In this document: in pieces, positions 11,869 to 19,751 of the stretch
Numbering within the stretch: position 1 is the first letter of the stretch
How the letters are laid out: the number at the start of each line of letters is the position of its first letter
Virus record (IMG/VR): IMGVR_UViG_3300028025_003492
Coordinates: 1 to 37,215 of that record
DNA: 37,215 nucleotides
Reading direction: 5' to 3' (one strand)
DNA from: a virus
Translations under genes and position numbers: made by a program
Notes under the pieces: generated by a model
What the model saw: the letters and a program-made list of their open reading frames with translations, nothing else
Told to the model about the DNA's origin: nothing
Databases searched by the model: none

Positions 11869-12709
11869 TGGTGTAGATTGGGTCAAACTCTTTTGCAAGT
11901 GAACCATTAACTGCGACACAGTAGTTGGCTACACCGCAACCTTTACACATTGACGTAACCCTAGCAGGAAAAAGTTCTGCCTTGATAGCCCGATCAACAT
12001 TAACAATCGTATCAGTCAGTGAGTCTAGGTCTGTCTGCCTGAACGTGGTGGGTATGGATAGTTCACCCTTGCGGGTCATAAAGAAAGCACCCAGCGATGG
12101 TGTTGGCAGGGACAACTTCTCCATAGCAAACGCGTACAGGGCTAGTTGTTGGAACGTGTCTGGTGTTCGTGCGCCAGTCTTGTGGTCAATGACCATGAGT
12201 TCACCAGACGGCAACTCCATGATGAGGTCTGCGTAACCCTTGATACGAACGTCACCAAAGTCCACGTTCAGTTCAATCTCACAGGCAAGGTTCCCCGCAA
12301 AGGTGGGTACTGACCAGCCTTCGTTGATGCGGTCATCAAGCCACTGTTTAAACAGCGTGATCTGACGTAGGCCCTCGTCAATCCAGAACGTGTAGTCCTC
12401 GGCGTTAGGGTTGGCCTTGGTCTTTCGACCGCCAGTACGCCACTCTTTCCGGCTGACACCACTGCGTTCCTCAAGGGAATCAATTTCCTTTTGGAATGCG
12501 TTCTTCCAGCGTTCTGGATCTAACTCCAGGTTGCTTCCCCAACTGTCGTCGTCTTTGGTGATTGCTTCAAGGCAAGCATGAACAGCACTACCAGCGGCTA
12601 GGTACCATGCTGGGGTTTCGGGTACCTTCACAATGCGTGCCAACTGGTAGGACTTGGGGCAGGATAGGTACGATGTTACTTGCGAGTAAGACCTGTGACC
12701 AACGCTCAT
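11852..12709 (-). CDS. RecB/Cas4-like nuclease with iron-sulfur cluster motif
   Basis: The 285-residue product has the PD-(D/E)XK signature of RecB-family nucleases: H44 in GSAVHACLE, D161 in GYADLI, D175-x-K177 in VIDHKTG, and the QLALYA helix motif. Four Cys, C17 in SCPKS and C255/C258/C264 in MCKGCGVANYC, are spaced like the [4Fe-4S] cluster of Cas4 and AddB nucleases. It probably degrades DNA ends 5'-3' or 3'-5' for recombination. It is in one operon with the RHH, helicase and resolvase genes. No CRISPR array is visible, so a defence role is not indicated. Confidence 0.85.
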   Translation of the reverse strand: MSVGHRSYSQVTSYLSCPKSYQLARIVKVPETPAWYLAAGSAVHACLEAITKDDDSWGSNLELDPERWKNAFQKEIDSLEERSGVSRKEWRTGGRKTKANPNAEDYTFWIDEGLRQITLFKQWLDDRINEGWSVPTFAGNLACEIELNVDFGDVRIKGYADLIMELPSGELMVIDHKTGARTPDTFQQLALYAFAMEKLSLPTPSLGAFFMTRKGELSIPTTFRQTDLDSLTDTIVNVDRAIKAELFPARVTSMCKGCGVANYCVAVNGSLAKEFDPIYTNKEGK

Positions 12710-13125
12710 CCTGTCACCTCTGGCAACATCGCGTCAGCGATAGCGTTCAACGCTTGGGATACACCCTTGCCATAGTTAGCTTTGGTGGGATTCTGCGACC
12801 GTAGTGATTCTCCACCGATCTGTGTACCGGCACGCTTAATGTCATGTGCCAAGGCGAACACGCACATGAACGATGCGGCCTCAGCCGCACCCTTGCGTTG
12901 CTCATCGGTCAGGTCACGGGTACGGAAATGGAAAGGTGAGTTCTCCGAAATGAGAACCTCGGTCAGGAAGCGCATCGTCTGTGAGGACGTTCCCATTTCT
13001 TCTTGGATTTGTTCTTCGCTCACTGCCGGTGTCGGATCAATGCCCTCAATGTTCTCCGAGGACAACGGATCGTAGTCTAGTTCAGGTAGGTTATCGCCCT
13101 CAACGGGCGTATCGTTTGTTGTCAT
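12706..13125 (-). CDS. hypothetical first gene of replication operon (139 aa)
   Basis: The start is placed at ATG 13125; the 30 residues before it in the same frame (Cys- and Leu-rich) overlap promoter sequence. There is no Shine-Dalgarno site; a promoter-like pair lies so close that the mRNA would begin at or near the ATG. The protein has an acidic, Pro-rich N-terminus (DNLPELDYDPLSSENIEGID...) and a helical C-terminal domain (MRFLTEVLISENSPFHFRTR, then GAAEAASFMCVFALAHDIKR). No family recognised. It heads the operon and overlaps the nuclease as ATGA. Confidence 0.55.
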   Translation of the reverse strand: MTTNDTPVEGDNLPELDYDPLSSENIEGIDPTPAVSEEQIQEEMGTSSQTMRFLTEVLISENSPFHFRTRDLTDEQRKGAAEAASFMCVFALAHDIKRAGTQIGGESLRSQNPTKANYGKGVSQALNAIADAMLPEVTG

Positions 13126-13131
13126 ACGGTG

Positions 13132-13160
13132 AAGGTAGTGCAGTTGTGAAACGAGCGCAA
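13132..13160 (-). promoter_or_regulatory. candidate leaderless promoter of the leftward operon
   Basis: On the minus strand TTGCGC (13160-13155), a 17-base spacer and TACCTT (13137-13132) form a sigma70-like pair. The -10 element ends six bases before ATG 13125, so transcription should start at or next to the A of the start codon. With no ribosome site present, a leaderless mRNA is expected, a common form in Actinobacteria. The elements match consensus only in part. Confidence 0.45.
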
Positions 13161-13185
13161 GTTGAGTGACACCAAGGCACCGAAC

Positions 13186-13216
13186 TTGACAGCAAAGGTA
13201 TGCCTGTGAGTACAAT
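13186..13216 (+). promoter_or_regulatory. sigma70-like promoter of the rightward operon
   Basis: TTGACA (13186-13191), a perfect -35, and TACAAT (13211-13216), one base off consensus -10, lie 19 bases apart, in a gap between divergent genes. The spacer is longer than the usual 17, which may make it weak or activator-dependent. The transcript would start near 13222 and carry an 80-base leader with a stable hairpin. Confidence 0.6.
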
Positions 13217-13247
13217 AGAAACAGTTAGTAAAACTGCATAGAAATAG

Positions 13248-13265
13248 GGCCGTCCTAAGACGGCC
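13248..13265 (+). other. leader hairpin
   Basis: GGCCGTC (13248-13254), loop CTAA, GACGGCC (13259-13265): seven G/C-rich pairs with a tight loop, in the leader of the mRNA for the zinc-finger/HExxH pair. There is no T run after it, so it is not a terminator. A smaller CAGTT/AACTG hairpin (13222-13236) lies before it. A role in RNA stability or regulation is possible. Confidence 0.5.
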
Positions 13266-13303
13266 AATAGTAGTACTATATAGATAGATAGTTGGTGCTT
13301 AGT

Positions 13304-13426
13304 ATGTCTAAACTGGTAAAATGTTCTGCCTGCGAAAACTATGCTTCCGTATGGTTCGCAACCTTTGATGGAGAGGAAGTTCCCCTGTGTCAAGACCACC
13401 AACCAAGTCTGGAAGTAAGCAAGTAA
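13304..13426 (+). CDS. small zinc-finger-like peptide (40 aa)
   Basis: ATG at 13304 begins a 40-residue product: MSKLVKCSACENYASVWFAT, then DGEEVPLCQDHQPSLEVSK. C-x2-C (7, 10) and C-x2-H are spaced like a single small zinc knuckle. The ribosome site is weak. It is the first gene of a two-gene plus-strand operon, overlaps the next gene by 40 bases and is transcribed against all its neighbours. Function unknown. Confidence 0.6.
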   Translation: MSKLVKCSACENYASVWFATFDGEEVPLCQDHQPSLEVSK

Positions 13427-13746
13427 CCCGACCACAAACTGTGTACGTTAGTCCGTACACTTGGGGCATCAAGTACTCCAAGGCTGAGGTGCTCAAACAC
13501 CACCCAACAGGGGACGCTTGTGGTTCCTGTGACCTAGAGTCCATGACCATTGCTGTTGATCCAGGTAAGTCCGAGGATTACGCACGGGTCACCTTGCTGC
13601 ACGAGATCCTGCACGCAGCGATCCGTTCCTCTGATCCCAACATTGAGTCCGATGCTGAGGAGATGGCTGTCGCTTCCATGACCGGCCCACTGCTAGCCAT
13701 GCTCAGGGACAACCCAGAAGTAGTGGCATACCTAATAGCCAAGTAG
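13387..13746 (+). CDS. small HExxH metalloprotein (possible peptidase)
   Basis: GTG at 13387 has GAGAGGAAG upstream. The 119 residues contain LLHEILHAAI (71-80): H72-E73-x-x-H76 is the zinc site of metallopeptidases, and E91/E92 in SDAEEMA is a possible third ligand. A preceding C45-x2-C48 pair may bind zinc as well. The C-terminus, MLRDNPEVVAYLIAK, recurs in small phage metalloproteins of this type, from memory. The fold resembles ImmA/SprT-like minimal peptidases but the target is unknown. It may process host regulators or phage proteins. Confidence 0.65.
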   Translation: MSRPPTKSGSKQVTRPQTVYVSPYTWGIKYSKAEVLKHHPTGDACGSCDLESMTIAVDPGKSEDYARVTLLHEILHAAIRSSDPNIESDAEEMAVASMTGPLLAMLRDNPEVVAYLIAK

Positions 13747-13765
13747 CCCTCAGAAGCCACAGGAT

Positions 13766-13847
13766 GCCCCGTAACGAGAGAAAACCCCCTGCCTAGTAGT
13801 AACTACCAGACAGGGGGTTTCAGTCCTTCTACGGGGCTCACAGCCCC
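13766..13847. terminator. nested bidirectional terminator between converging operons
   Basis: The inner stem is AAACCCCCTG (13782-13791) with CAGGGGGTTT (13811-13820), with A and T runs on both sides, so it can stop transcripts from either strand. An outer stem, GCCCCGTA (13766-13773) with TACGGGGC (13830-13837), surrounds it. A competing hairpin, GGGGCT-CAC-AGCCCC (13833-13847), lies at the end of the endolysin gene. It separates the HExxH operon from the late minus-strand block. Confidence 0.85.
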
Positions 13848-14500
13848 ATACGATCCCATTCCTTCTTACCCACCAAACCAGTGGGCTTAATCAAACGGCG
13901 TAACTGCCACCGCTTCACAGCCTTCTCAGTGATAGGGCCAAACCAGCCAGACACAGGAGACACACCCAACTTACGCTGGATGCGCTTCACGTCAGACTTG
14001 TCCTCGCTGTTGCGGTAACCGTTGTGGATCTTCGCAGAAATCTTGCGACCAAACGCCTGACCAGCAGGCAACGGGAACGTCGAACGCTTAACCGGCTTAG
14101 GCTTAGGCTTCACAGTGGCACCAGCCAACCACGGGGTCGTGTCCTTCTCAGCCTTCTCAGACTGCATGATAGACACATGAAGGTGCTCGGTGTGAGGACT
14201 AGCACCAGAGTACGGTTCAGCCTTCCAGTTGTTTGAACGGGAATAAATCTTCCGGTTGAAAATCACATAGTTTGCTGATGGGTGCTTGGACACAGCCGAA
14301 ATGATGATCTTCGGATCAACGCCTGGATAAGTAATATCAAAAGCGTTCACCGAACCACGAGCATTAGGGTTATGGTCAGACTTACGGGCACTGTGACTTG
14401 TGTCACCAACAGTGCCATCGGAACCCTTAGGGCGGTTAGGCCAACGCCTATTCACCTCAGCACGAAGTTGCACCAACGATGGTGCCAGATGCCAACTCAC
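13838..14500 (-). CDS. endolysin: M15-like peptidase with peptidoglycan-binding domain
   Basis: The N-terminal domain has zinc peptidase motifs of the VanY/M15 type: SDHNP with H43, AFDI with D55, and HTEHLHVS with H106/H108. It should cut peptide cross-links of the cell wall. A Lys/Pro linker (131-139) leads to a C-terminal PG_binding_1 domain (about 169-220; SDVKRIQRKLGVSPVSGWFG and GLVGKKEWDRMGL). No signal peptide is visible; export through the holin encoded just upstream is likely. GTG start overlaps the holin stop. It ends the late block at the bidirectional terminator. Confidence 0.85.
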   Translation of the reverse strand: MSWHLAPSLVQLRAEVNRRWPNRPKGSDGTVGDTSHSARKSDHNPNARGSVNAFDITYPGVDPKIIISAVSKHPSANYVIFNRKIYSRSNNWKAEPYSGASPHTEHLHVSIMQSEKAEKDTTPWLAGATVKPKPKPVKRSTFPLPAGQAFGRKISAKIHNGYRNSEDKSDVKRIQRKLGVSPVSGWFGPITEKAVKRWQLRRLIKPTGLVGKKEWDRMGL

Positions 14501-14751
14501 GCGGTCTCATCACCGATAGCGTCCAAGTCAACGCTGTCATCAAACTCAAACGTCACCTCAGGGGAACCGTTACCAAACGCAGTGTTCTTCGGGTCAAGGT
14601 AAGCCACAGCGGTACGCACGGTGGTCAAAGCGGCAGCGATCAAAGCCGACTGTAACCAGGAGAAGTCTTGGCTAGCCAAAGCCGACAACGGAATCAAAGC
14701 GATGAATGATGTGACAAACGTGGTCACGGCTGAACGGATCAACTGGTTCAT
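14497..14751 (-). CDS. holin (84 aa)
   Basis: Two hydrophobic segments lie at about 8-26 (AVTTFVTSFIALIPLSALA) and 35-51, joined by a short polar turn, with an acidic C-terminal tail (FEFDDSVDLDAIGDETA). Size, topology and place next to the endolysin fit a class II holin that forms membrane holes and triggers lysis. ATG at 14751 overlaps the gene before it as ATGA, and its own stop overlaps the endolysin GTG. No family was identified by residue signature. Confidence 0.75.
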   Translation of the reverse strand: MNQLIRSAVTTFVTSFIALIPLSALASQDFSWLQSALIAAALTTVRTAVAYLDPKNTAFGNGSPEVTFEFDDSVDLDAIGDETA

Positions 14752-15338
14752 TGAATACCCTTTTCTTTAGATAAATTATCAATCTGCATTTTTACTGAGA
14801 GTTGGCGCAATTCGATGCGCTCAACCTGCTCAATAACATTCTCAAACTTAGCACACAACTCCTCAAGGATTTTAGCGTGCTTCCTATCATTCTCAATGTG
14901 CAGAATGTCTGCCTCAACCCCAGACTTCCAAGCCTTATAAATCTTCCCAGCCCCCAAACCAAGGGTCATGAGGCCAACAAACAAAGAAATGATGAACGCT
15001 GTTCCGTTCGCCAAACTCTCCGTGCTAGCCAAAGCCACAATCAAAGGTGAACCAGTAATCACTGAACCAACCATCGCTGCCGTCAAGGTCGCTTCACCCC
15101 TATCATCAGATACACCCTTGACGTTTCTCAACCTGTGATAAGTCAACTCAGTTAACCAACCATTAGGCACAAGACCGGCAACAGTTTGAAACCCCCGTAG
15201 CCTTTGCTCCAAAGGCTCATCAAACAAATCACTATCTGGTAAAGCCAACAACCGTCGAACACCACGAACCGTTTCGGATGATTCACCACGCACAGCCAAC
15301 ACACCAAATGGGCTTTGAACATCCTTGTCCGGTGTCAT
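14748..15338 (-). CDS. PG-binding-like domain fused to two membrane segments and a coiled coil
   Basis: Residues 20-70 resemble a PG_binding_1 domain (SETVRGVRRLLALPDSDLFD, then FQTVAGLVPNGWLTELT). Two membrane segments follow (about 86-105 and 112-133), then a long charged coiled coil (142-192). The combination is unusual: a wall-binding module on a two-pass membrane protein with a cytoplasmic-type coiled coil. It lies in the lysis cassette (this gene, holin, endolysin, each overlapping by four bases). It may be a second holin, an anchor for lysis proteins, or a spanin-like protein for a thick wall. Confidence 0.6.
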   Translation of the reverse strand: MTPDKDVQSPFGVLAVRGESSETVRGVRRLLALPDSDLFDEPLEQRLRGFQTVAGLVPNGWLTELTYHRLRNVKGVSDDRGEATLTAAMVGSVITGSPLIVALASTESLANGTAFIISLFVGLMTLGLGAGKIYKAWKSGVEADILHIENDRKHAKILEELCAKFENVIEQVERIELRQLSVKMQIDNLSKEKGIQ

Positions 15339-17272
15339 ACCTGTTGCACCGTCAACTCAATGATCCCACCAAAGTTATCAACCTTGTTCTGGGTATTAGC
15401 AACTTCTTGGGTGAAAGAAACATCCTCAATAGTTGCAGTGAACTGCTCACCAGTACGCAAATCTTGGAACACCACAATCGCACCAGTGGTGCAGTGACTT
15501 TGCAGTTCAACTAAACGGTCGTAGGCGTAACCGTCATAGCCACGGGCAGTACCAGCATTATCCGTCTCGTGGTCAAAACACAACAGTGGAATCTTCACAA
15601 GAATCCTACGATTAGAACCAGGAACGGCCTTCAACTGCCAACCAGTCACCGTTGGGGTTGGACTCTCAGGATCCTCCCCCGCTTCACCCTCGGTCAGCGT
15701 AATCTTCAAACCGAGTGACTCTTGCTGTGGATTAGTTGGGATAGCAATAGTGATATCTTGGTTGATATCTACTGCATCTGAAAACGTAAACAATAATTGC
15801 GGATCTTGGTTGTACAGAACTGATGAAACACTAATTGTTCCAGTGTTAGTTGTTCCGCGAAGCCGGAAGTAACGGAAGTTTTTTGGCTCAAGGGTGTTGT
15901 ATCTAACCTGACCGGTAATCAAATATCCAGACGGAACAAAACTAGTGTTACTTTGCTCGTAGAAGTAATCAGAACTATTAACAAAACCGATACGGTCAGG
16001 TTTTTCACCGCTAGCACTATCGTTGATGACGGCAATCGAAGTCACAACACCAGGCTCCAACGCGGCCAAGTCTGTTGCCCATGCGTAACGACCAGAACCA
16101 TCAGTGGACGACAGGTCAATGCGGATCAAACCGGCGTTGCCGTCAAGTTCGCTACCAACACCAGCGTAAACAAAGCGGTCAATACCAGCGAAACCAGTGA
16201 TGTCAACTTTATCTGTGCTAGTGAAAGATAGGGGGCCGTAGGCCAAGTCACCATTACCGTCAACCTCAGCAACACGAACACCACGGTTAGTTCCAAGGAT
16301 GACATAGGTTCCAAGGTAGGAAAACATTCCCGTGACCACTTCACCGTAAGGCAACTCAGCAGCGGTAATTGCTGCCGACAAGTTCGGCAAGGTTCCATCG
16401 GCTTGGTCAAGGGTGAACTTGTAGATTGCCGACTTGTTACCGGAGTAACCAGAAGCAAGGATCGCGGCTGGTGTTTCAACCACAGAAGTCCAACTCCAAG
16501 TATCCAGTGGGTGTGAGTAAAGTTTACCGGTCATGTTCAGGTTGGTGGTGGCACCAGTAATACCAGCCCTTTCGATTAGGTGGTGGCCGTCAGCAATAAT
16601 GAACCGTTGCTTAACCCACCAAGCATTGCAAGTGGCAGTAGTGGCGTTATCTGCAAGAGTGGTTTTTGCACCAGTAAAAGGTGCGGCAAGATACTCCAAA
16701 CCATCAACAGTGCAAACAGCAACACCGTCACCAGTAGAAGTGATGTTCCCGTTCGGGGTATGCGCCCAGCCAGTGATAGTAGAACTAGCAGTGTACGCAC
16801 GCCTAACCGTTGAACCATCCGCAATAACAAAATATGGGTCTGATCCATCGTTTGCGCTAACGATGCTAGGTTTACTATTTGCTATGGGAGTAACAGCGTT
16901 TGTCGAACGCAACAATCTCAACTGCCCACGAGTCCAAACATCAACACCAACAGAAGAAGCAAACCGCTTCATCTGGAACTCATCGTTCGACGGCTCCATA
17001 AATGTTATACCAGCACCACCAGTGAAGTCCTGCTGTGAACGCAACCAGTAACCATCAAGGGACTGCTCACCAGGATTAGCCGAAGCATCAAACTGTTGCT
17101 TACGAATATCGGCAAGACCACGGCGGTAAGGTGTCTTAGCACTGATCCCATTCAGGAACGCATTGTCACCAATAGCAAAGTCGTAGCCAAAGTTGTTGGC
17201 AGAAAACTTTGCTGCTAACGATTCAACGCCAAGGCTATATACCGGTTCATCGGTTACATCAAAGCCAGTCAT
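15335..17272 (-). CDS. large tail protein, probably nozzle or minor tail protein (645 aa)
   Basis: The sequence is beta-rich with repeated Gly/Asp/Thr segments, as in propeller or nozzle proteins. The N-terminal part includes a conserved-looking block (YWLRSQQDFTGGAGITF, then FASSVGVDVWTRGQLRLL). From there, repeated segments of about 45 residues (strands such as VIADGSTVRRAY, AVCTVDGLEYLAA) fit a beta-propeller. The C-terminal third has a carbohydrate-binding look. It follows the fibre gene and precedes lysis genes. In podoviruses a nozzle protein of this size plugs the tail; a host-binding minor tail protein is the alternative. Confidence 0.6.
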   Translation of the reverse strand: MTGFDVTDEPVYSLGVESLAAKFSANNFGYDFAIGDNAFLNGISAKTPYRRGLADIRKQQFDASANPGEQSLDGYWLRSQQDFTGGAGITFMEPSNDEFQMKRFASSVGVDVWTRGQLRLLRSTNAVTPIANSKPSIVSANDGSDPYFVIADGSTVRRAYTASSTITGWAHTPNGNITSTGDGVAVCTVDGLEYLAAPFTGAKTTLADNATTATCNAWWVKQRFIIADGHHLIERAGITGATTNLNMTGKLYSHPLDTWSWTSVVETPAAILASGYSGNKSAIYKFTLDQADGTLPNLSAAITAAELPYGEVVTGMFSYLGTYVILGTNRGVRVAEVDGNGDLAYGPLSFTSTDKVDITGFAGIDRFVYAGVGSELDGNAGLIRIDLSSTDGSGRYAWATDLAALEPGVVTSIAVINDSASGEKPDRIGFVNSSDYFYEQSNTSFVPSGYLITGQVRYNTLEPKNFRYFRLRGTTNTGTISVSSVLYNQDPQLLFTFSDAVDINQDITIAIPTNPQQESLGLKITLTEGEAGEDPESPTPTVTGWQLKAVPGSNRRILVKIPLLCFDHETDNAGTARGYDGYAYDRLVELQSHCTTGAIVVFQDLRTGEQFTATIEDVSFTQEVANTQNKVDNFGGIIELTVQQV

Positions 17273-17284
17273 ATTTACCTATTC

Positions 17285-18562
17285 CTATACGCTCAACAGG
17301 GCTGCTGATAGGCGGGCATCGGTGATGTTGATTGAAGCACCAGCAACGTGGTTTGCGCGTAACTGAATGTAGTCACCGCTGTTCAAGTATTGGATAACTG
17401 TGTGGATTTGTTGCTCCGAGTAAGTTCCCGAAACGGAAGATGAGACAGAAGGCTCGGACACAACCTGCGTACCACTAGGGCCAGTGTAAAACCATAGGGT
17501 TCTACGACCGTCAGCGTCAGGCTCCCAAGCAACAAACGCAGTCAGCAAGTAGTACCCATTCGTAGGAGCAACAACGCGGTTGTTTACCAGATCAATACTG
17601 AACAACGACCACTCTGACGAGTTGAACTCCGTTGAAGTAAAATCAACAGTGGTTGTTGTGTTGTTCGCAATTGACTGGTTAGTTGCCGAAGCGATCTTGA
17701 CAACAGGATTAGCAGTTTGAGTGTGAGTGTGACTACCAGGTGCTGCCTGATATTGACCAGTACCGAGCGTGTGGTGAATGGAAGAAGTAGAAACATCAGT
17801 GTCAACAGACTCGTGAGTGTTGGCCTGCAACAACTTTCCACCACTGGTCGAACCAGCATGAGCATGGTTGGCGTTAGCGAAACCAGTGCTACTAATTGTT
17901 GGTGTGGTTAGCGTTGGTGAGGTCAGCGTCTTATTGGTCAAGGTTTGCGTGTCATCAACACCAACAGGTGAACTGGTCAAACCAATCGCACTATTGGGAA
18001 CATTGGTGATCGTGTTTGATGCACCACTAATCGTCTTGTTAGTTAGGGTTTGCGTGTTTGTTGTACCAACCACAGCACCAGTAGCACCGTGAGCAGTGGT
18101 AGAACCAGTGTGCGTATCCAAACCAACAACAGCAGACGATGGAACAGATGAGAAAGTATTAGACGAACCACTGATAGTCTTGTTCGTTAAAGTTTGGGTA
18201 TCAGAAGTACCAACCACAGAACCGGCAACACCATGCACAGCCGTTGAAGCCGCGTAGTGGGCTGAGCCATCCTCAAAGTCCTGGGAATAAATACCGTGAC
18301 GAACCGTTTCACCAATACCGTGGGCTTGGCCCGACGTACCACCAACACCACGAGTGATCGTCAAGTTGGGGAAGGTACCAGCGGTAACAGTAACAAGTTC
18401 CTCACTGGCAGTGTCCTCACCAATGATGACCGTATAAGGAAAACTTCCAGGCCAACCAGTAATAGTGCTGACCACCATTGTAGTTGCGCTACTGGTTAAA
18501 GTGGCTGTTAAAGTTCCTGCAACAGCAGTAGAAGAATAGTACCGGCGAGTGGGGGACGGCAT
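17285..18562 (-). CDS. tail fibre with duplicated TQTLTNKTI repeats and C1q-like end (425 aa)
   Basis: Residues 20-90 form a beta domain (IIGEDTASEELVTVT). Two near-identical units of about 39 residues (108-146 and 155-193) each contain TQTLTNKTISGxSNT, and a third DTQTLTNKTL begins at 204: typical trimeric fibre stem repeats. A His-rich segment (GSHTHTQ) follows. The C-terminal domain (about 290-425), with SLFSIDLVNNRVVAPTNGYY and IQLRANHVAGASINITDARL, resembles a C1q/TNF-like receptor-binding head. It likely determines host binding. A second, different fibre gene lies at 20700-21860. Confidence 0.75.
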   Translation of the reverse strand: MPSPTRRYYSSTAVAGTLTATLTSSATTMVVSTITGWPGSFPYTVIIGEDTASEELVTVTAGTFPNLTITRGVGGTSGQAHGIGETVRHGIYSQDFEDGSAHYAASTAVHGVAGSVVGTSDTQTLTNKTISGSSNTFSSVPSSAVVGLDTHTGSTTAHGATGAVVGTTNTQTLTNKTISGASNTITNVPNSAIGLTSSPVGVDDTQTLTNKTLTSPTLTTPTISSTGFANANHAHAGSTSGGKLLQANTHESVDTDVSTSSIHHTLGTGQYQAAPGSHTHTQTANPVVKIASATNQSIANNTTTTVDFTSTEFNSSEWSLFSIDLVNNRVVAPTNGYYLLTAFVAWEPDADGRRTLWFYTGPSGTQVVSEPSVSSSVSGTYSEQQIHTVIQYLNSGDYIQLRANHVAGASINITDARLSAALLSV

Positions 18563-18566
18563 CAGA

Positions 18567-19490
18567 TCACCTCAAGTAGTGGATGGTTGGCTGGGTGGTG
18601 CGTAACAATGCGTCGCGTTCTTCTTGCAAACGCTGTTGGTGGAAGGCATACAACTGCTTACCAAAGTTATTGGCAGAACCGCGCCAGTTGTTGCCATACT
18701 GGTCAGCAAGGGCATTAGCCGAAACACCAGTCTGGTTAGTACGGGAACCCTCAACGGCCCAAGCAAGACGGGCAGCAGCACCGTAAGTGATAACATCCTT
18801 CGCTGATGAAGGAATGTTGGTGGTGCTGAACAGTGCAGTGGTTGAAGCGTTGTCGGAGAAAGCAACAGTGTTCTTCGTGTACGTCACGTTTATGTCAGAA
18901 CCCGAACGGATCGGGTCATACAAGTCAATAGACTTACCGGAAGGAAACACAGTGACATTGGCCTTGTCAATGAACTTCCAACGGCGAACCGTGATCCAAC
19001 TATCCGTACTCGTTTCACTATCGTAAGTAACAGCAAGAACATCCAGGAGGTCAGGGAACGTGGCAGTTGACAACTCGTAAGTGACAGTGCCGGATTCGTA
19101 ACTGATCGTACCGTTGGCTACACCAAACAGGTCACCACCAACAGCCTCAATGGTTTCGTTGATGGCGCGCCGAACACGGTTGCGTGGAAGCAACGGGTTC
19201 ATTGTTACCTTCGTCTTATCAGTGTGAGTTGTTGCCGTGGTGCCACGGTAGCCACGACCAAACGGTGCGATCGTTGCCTGCTTAGAAACAGTGTTAACCG
19301 ACTCAACCCACAACAACTCGTCATCAATTTCAATGACACCACGACGCAGGCCCTCAACCGAACCTAGCGTCAACGTCAACGCGGTGGATGTGACAGACCC
19401 GTCTAGGTAAGTAACCTGCTCGTCCTGACCGGTATGGCCCTGCAACAAACCCTCAACGTCTTCAATCATATCGCCAAGTGTGGTAGCCAT
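18567..19490 (-). CDS. head-tail adaptor/connector-like protein (307 aa)
   Basis: An N-terminal beta domain (residues 20-100, GVIEIDDELLWVESV and a GYRGT turn) is followed by a helical region (RVRRAINETIEAVGGDLFG) and a beta sheet. The C-terminus contains VITYGAAARLAWAVEGSR and FHQQRLQEERDALL, an alpha-helical pattern I associate with phage head-tail adaptor proteins. It lies between the small C-rich protein and the fibre. An alternative is a tail tubular protein. The identification is by overall look and position. Confidence 0.55.
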   Translation of the reverse strand: MATTLGDMIEDVEGLLQGHTGQDEQVTYLDGSVTSTALTLTLGSVEGLRRGVIEIDDELLWVESVNTVSKQATIAPFGRGYRGTTATTHTDKTKVTMNPLLPRNRVRRAINETIEAVGGDLFGVANGTISYESGTVTYELSTATFPDLLDVLAVTYDSETSTDSWITVRRWKFIDKANVTVFPSGKSIDLYDPIRSGSDINVTYTKNTVAFSDNASTTALFSTTNIPSSAKDVITYGAAARLAWAVEGSRTNQTGVSANALADQYGNNWRGSANNFGKQLYAFHQQRLQEERDALLRTTQPTIHYLR

Positions 19491-19751
19491 TTATACTCCC
19501 TGAAATGCGACACCAGCGGAATCGCTGATACGACGGGCTTGTTCAACCTGTGCCATGCGGGTACCAGCAGGCTGAATACCCTCAGCACGAGCAGACCTGT
19601 ACGAGTCAAGTTCCTTATCAACCTTGCGTTGGGCCGTATAGTCCTGACCGTTAGCAGAGTTGGCGTAGGCAACACGAATGTTGGCAGCCTGGGCGCACTC
19701 AACCCACGAAGCGTGATCTTTGGTTTTGCAACCTGAACGGCAATTACTCAC
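19491..19751 (-). CDS. small conserved structural-region protein (86 aa)
   Basis: The GTG start (19751) overlaps the upstream stop as GTGA. It begins MSNCRSGCKTKDHASWVECA and continues with a helix rich in Ala and Arg. The C-x3-C-x-T-K-D-H-x-S-W-x-E-C start is a motif I remember from actinobacterial phage virion regions, with no known role. It ends one base before the adaptor gene start. Possibly a virion decoration or assembly factor. Confidence 0.6.
   Translation of the reverse strand: MSNCRSGCKTKDHASWVECAQAANIRVAYANSANGQDYTAQRKVDKELDSYRSARAEGIQPAGTRMAQVEQARRISDSAGVAFQGV

Noticed and set aside
13126-13215. N-terminal extension of the gene at 12706-13125
   Set aside because: The extra 30 residues are Cys/Leu-rich and lie over a divergent promoter region; no start signal upstream.
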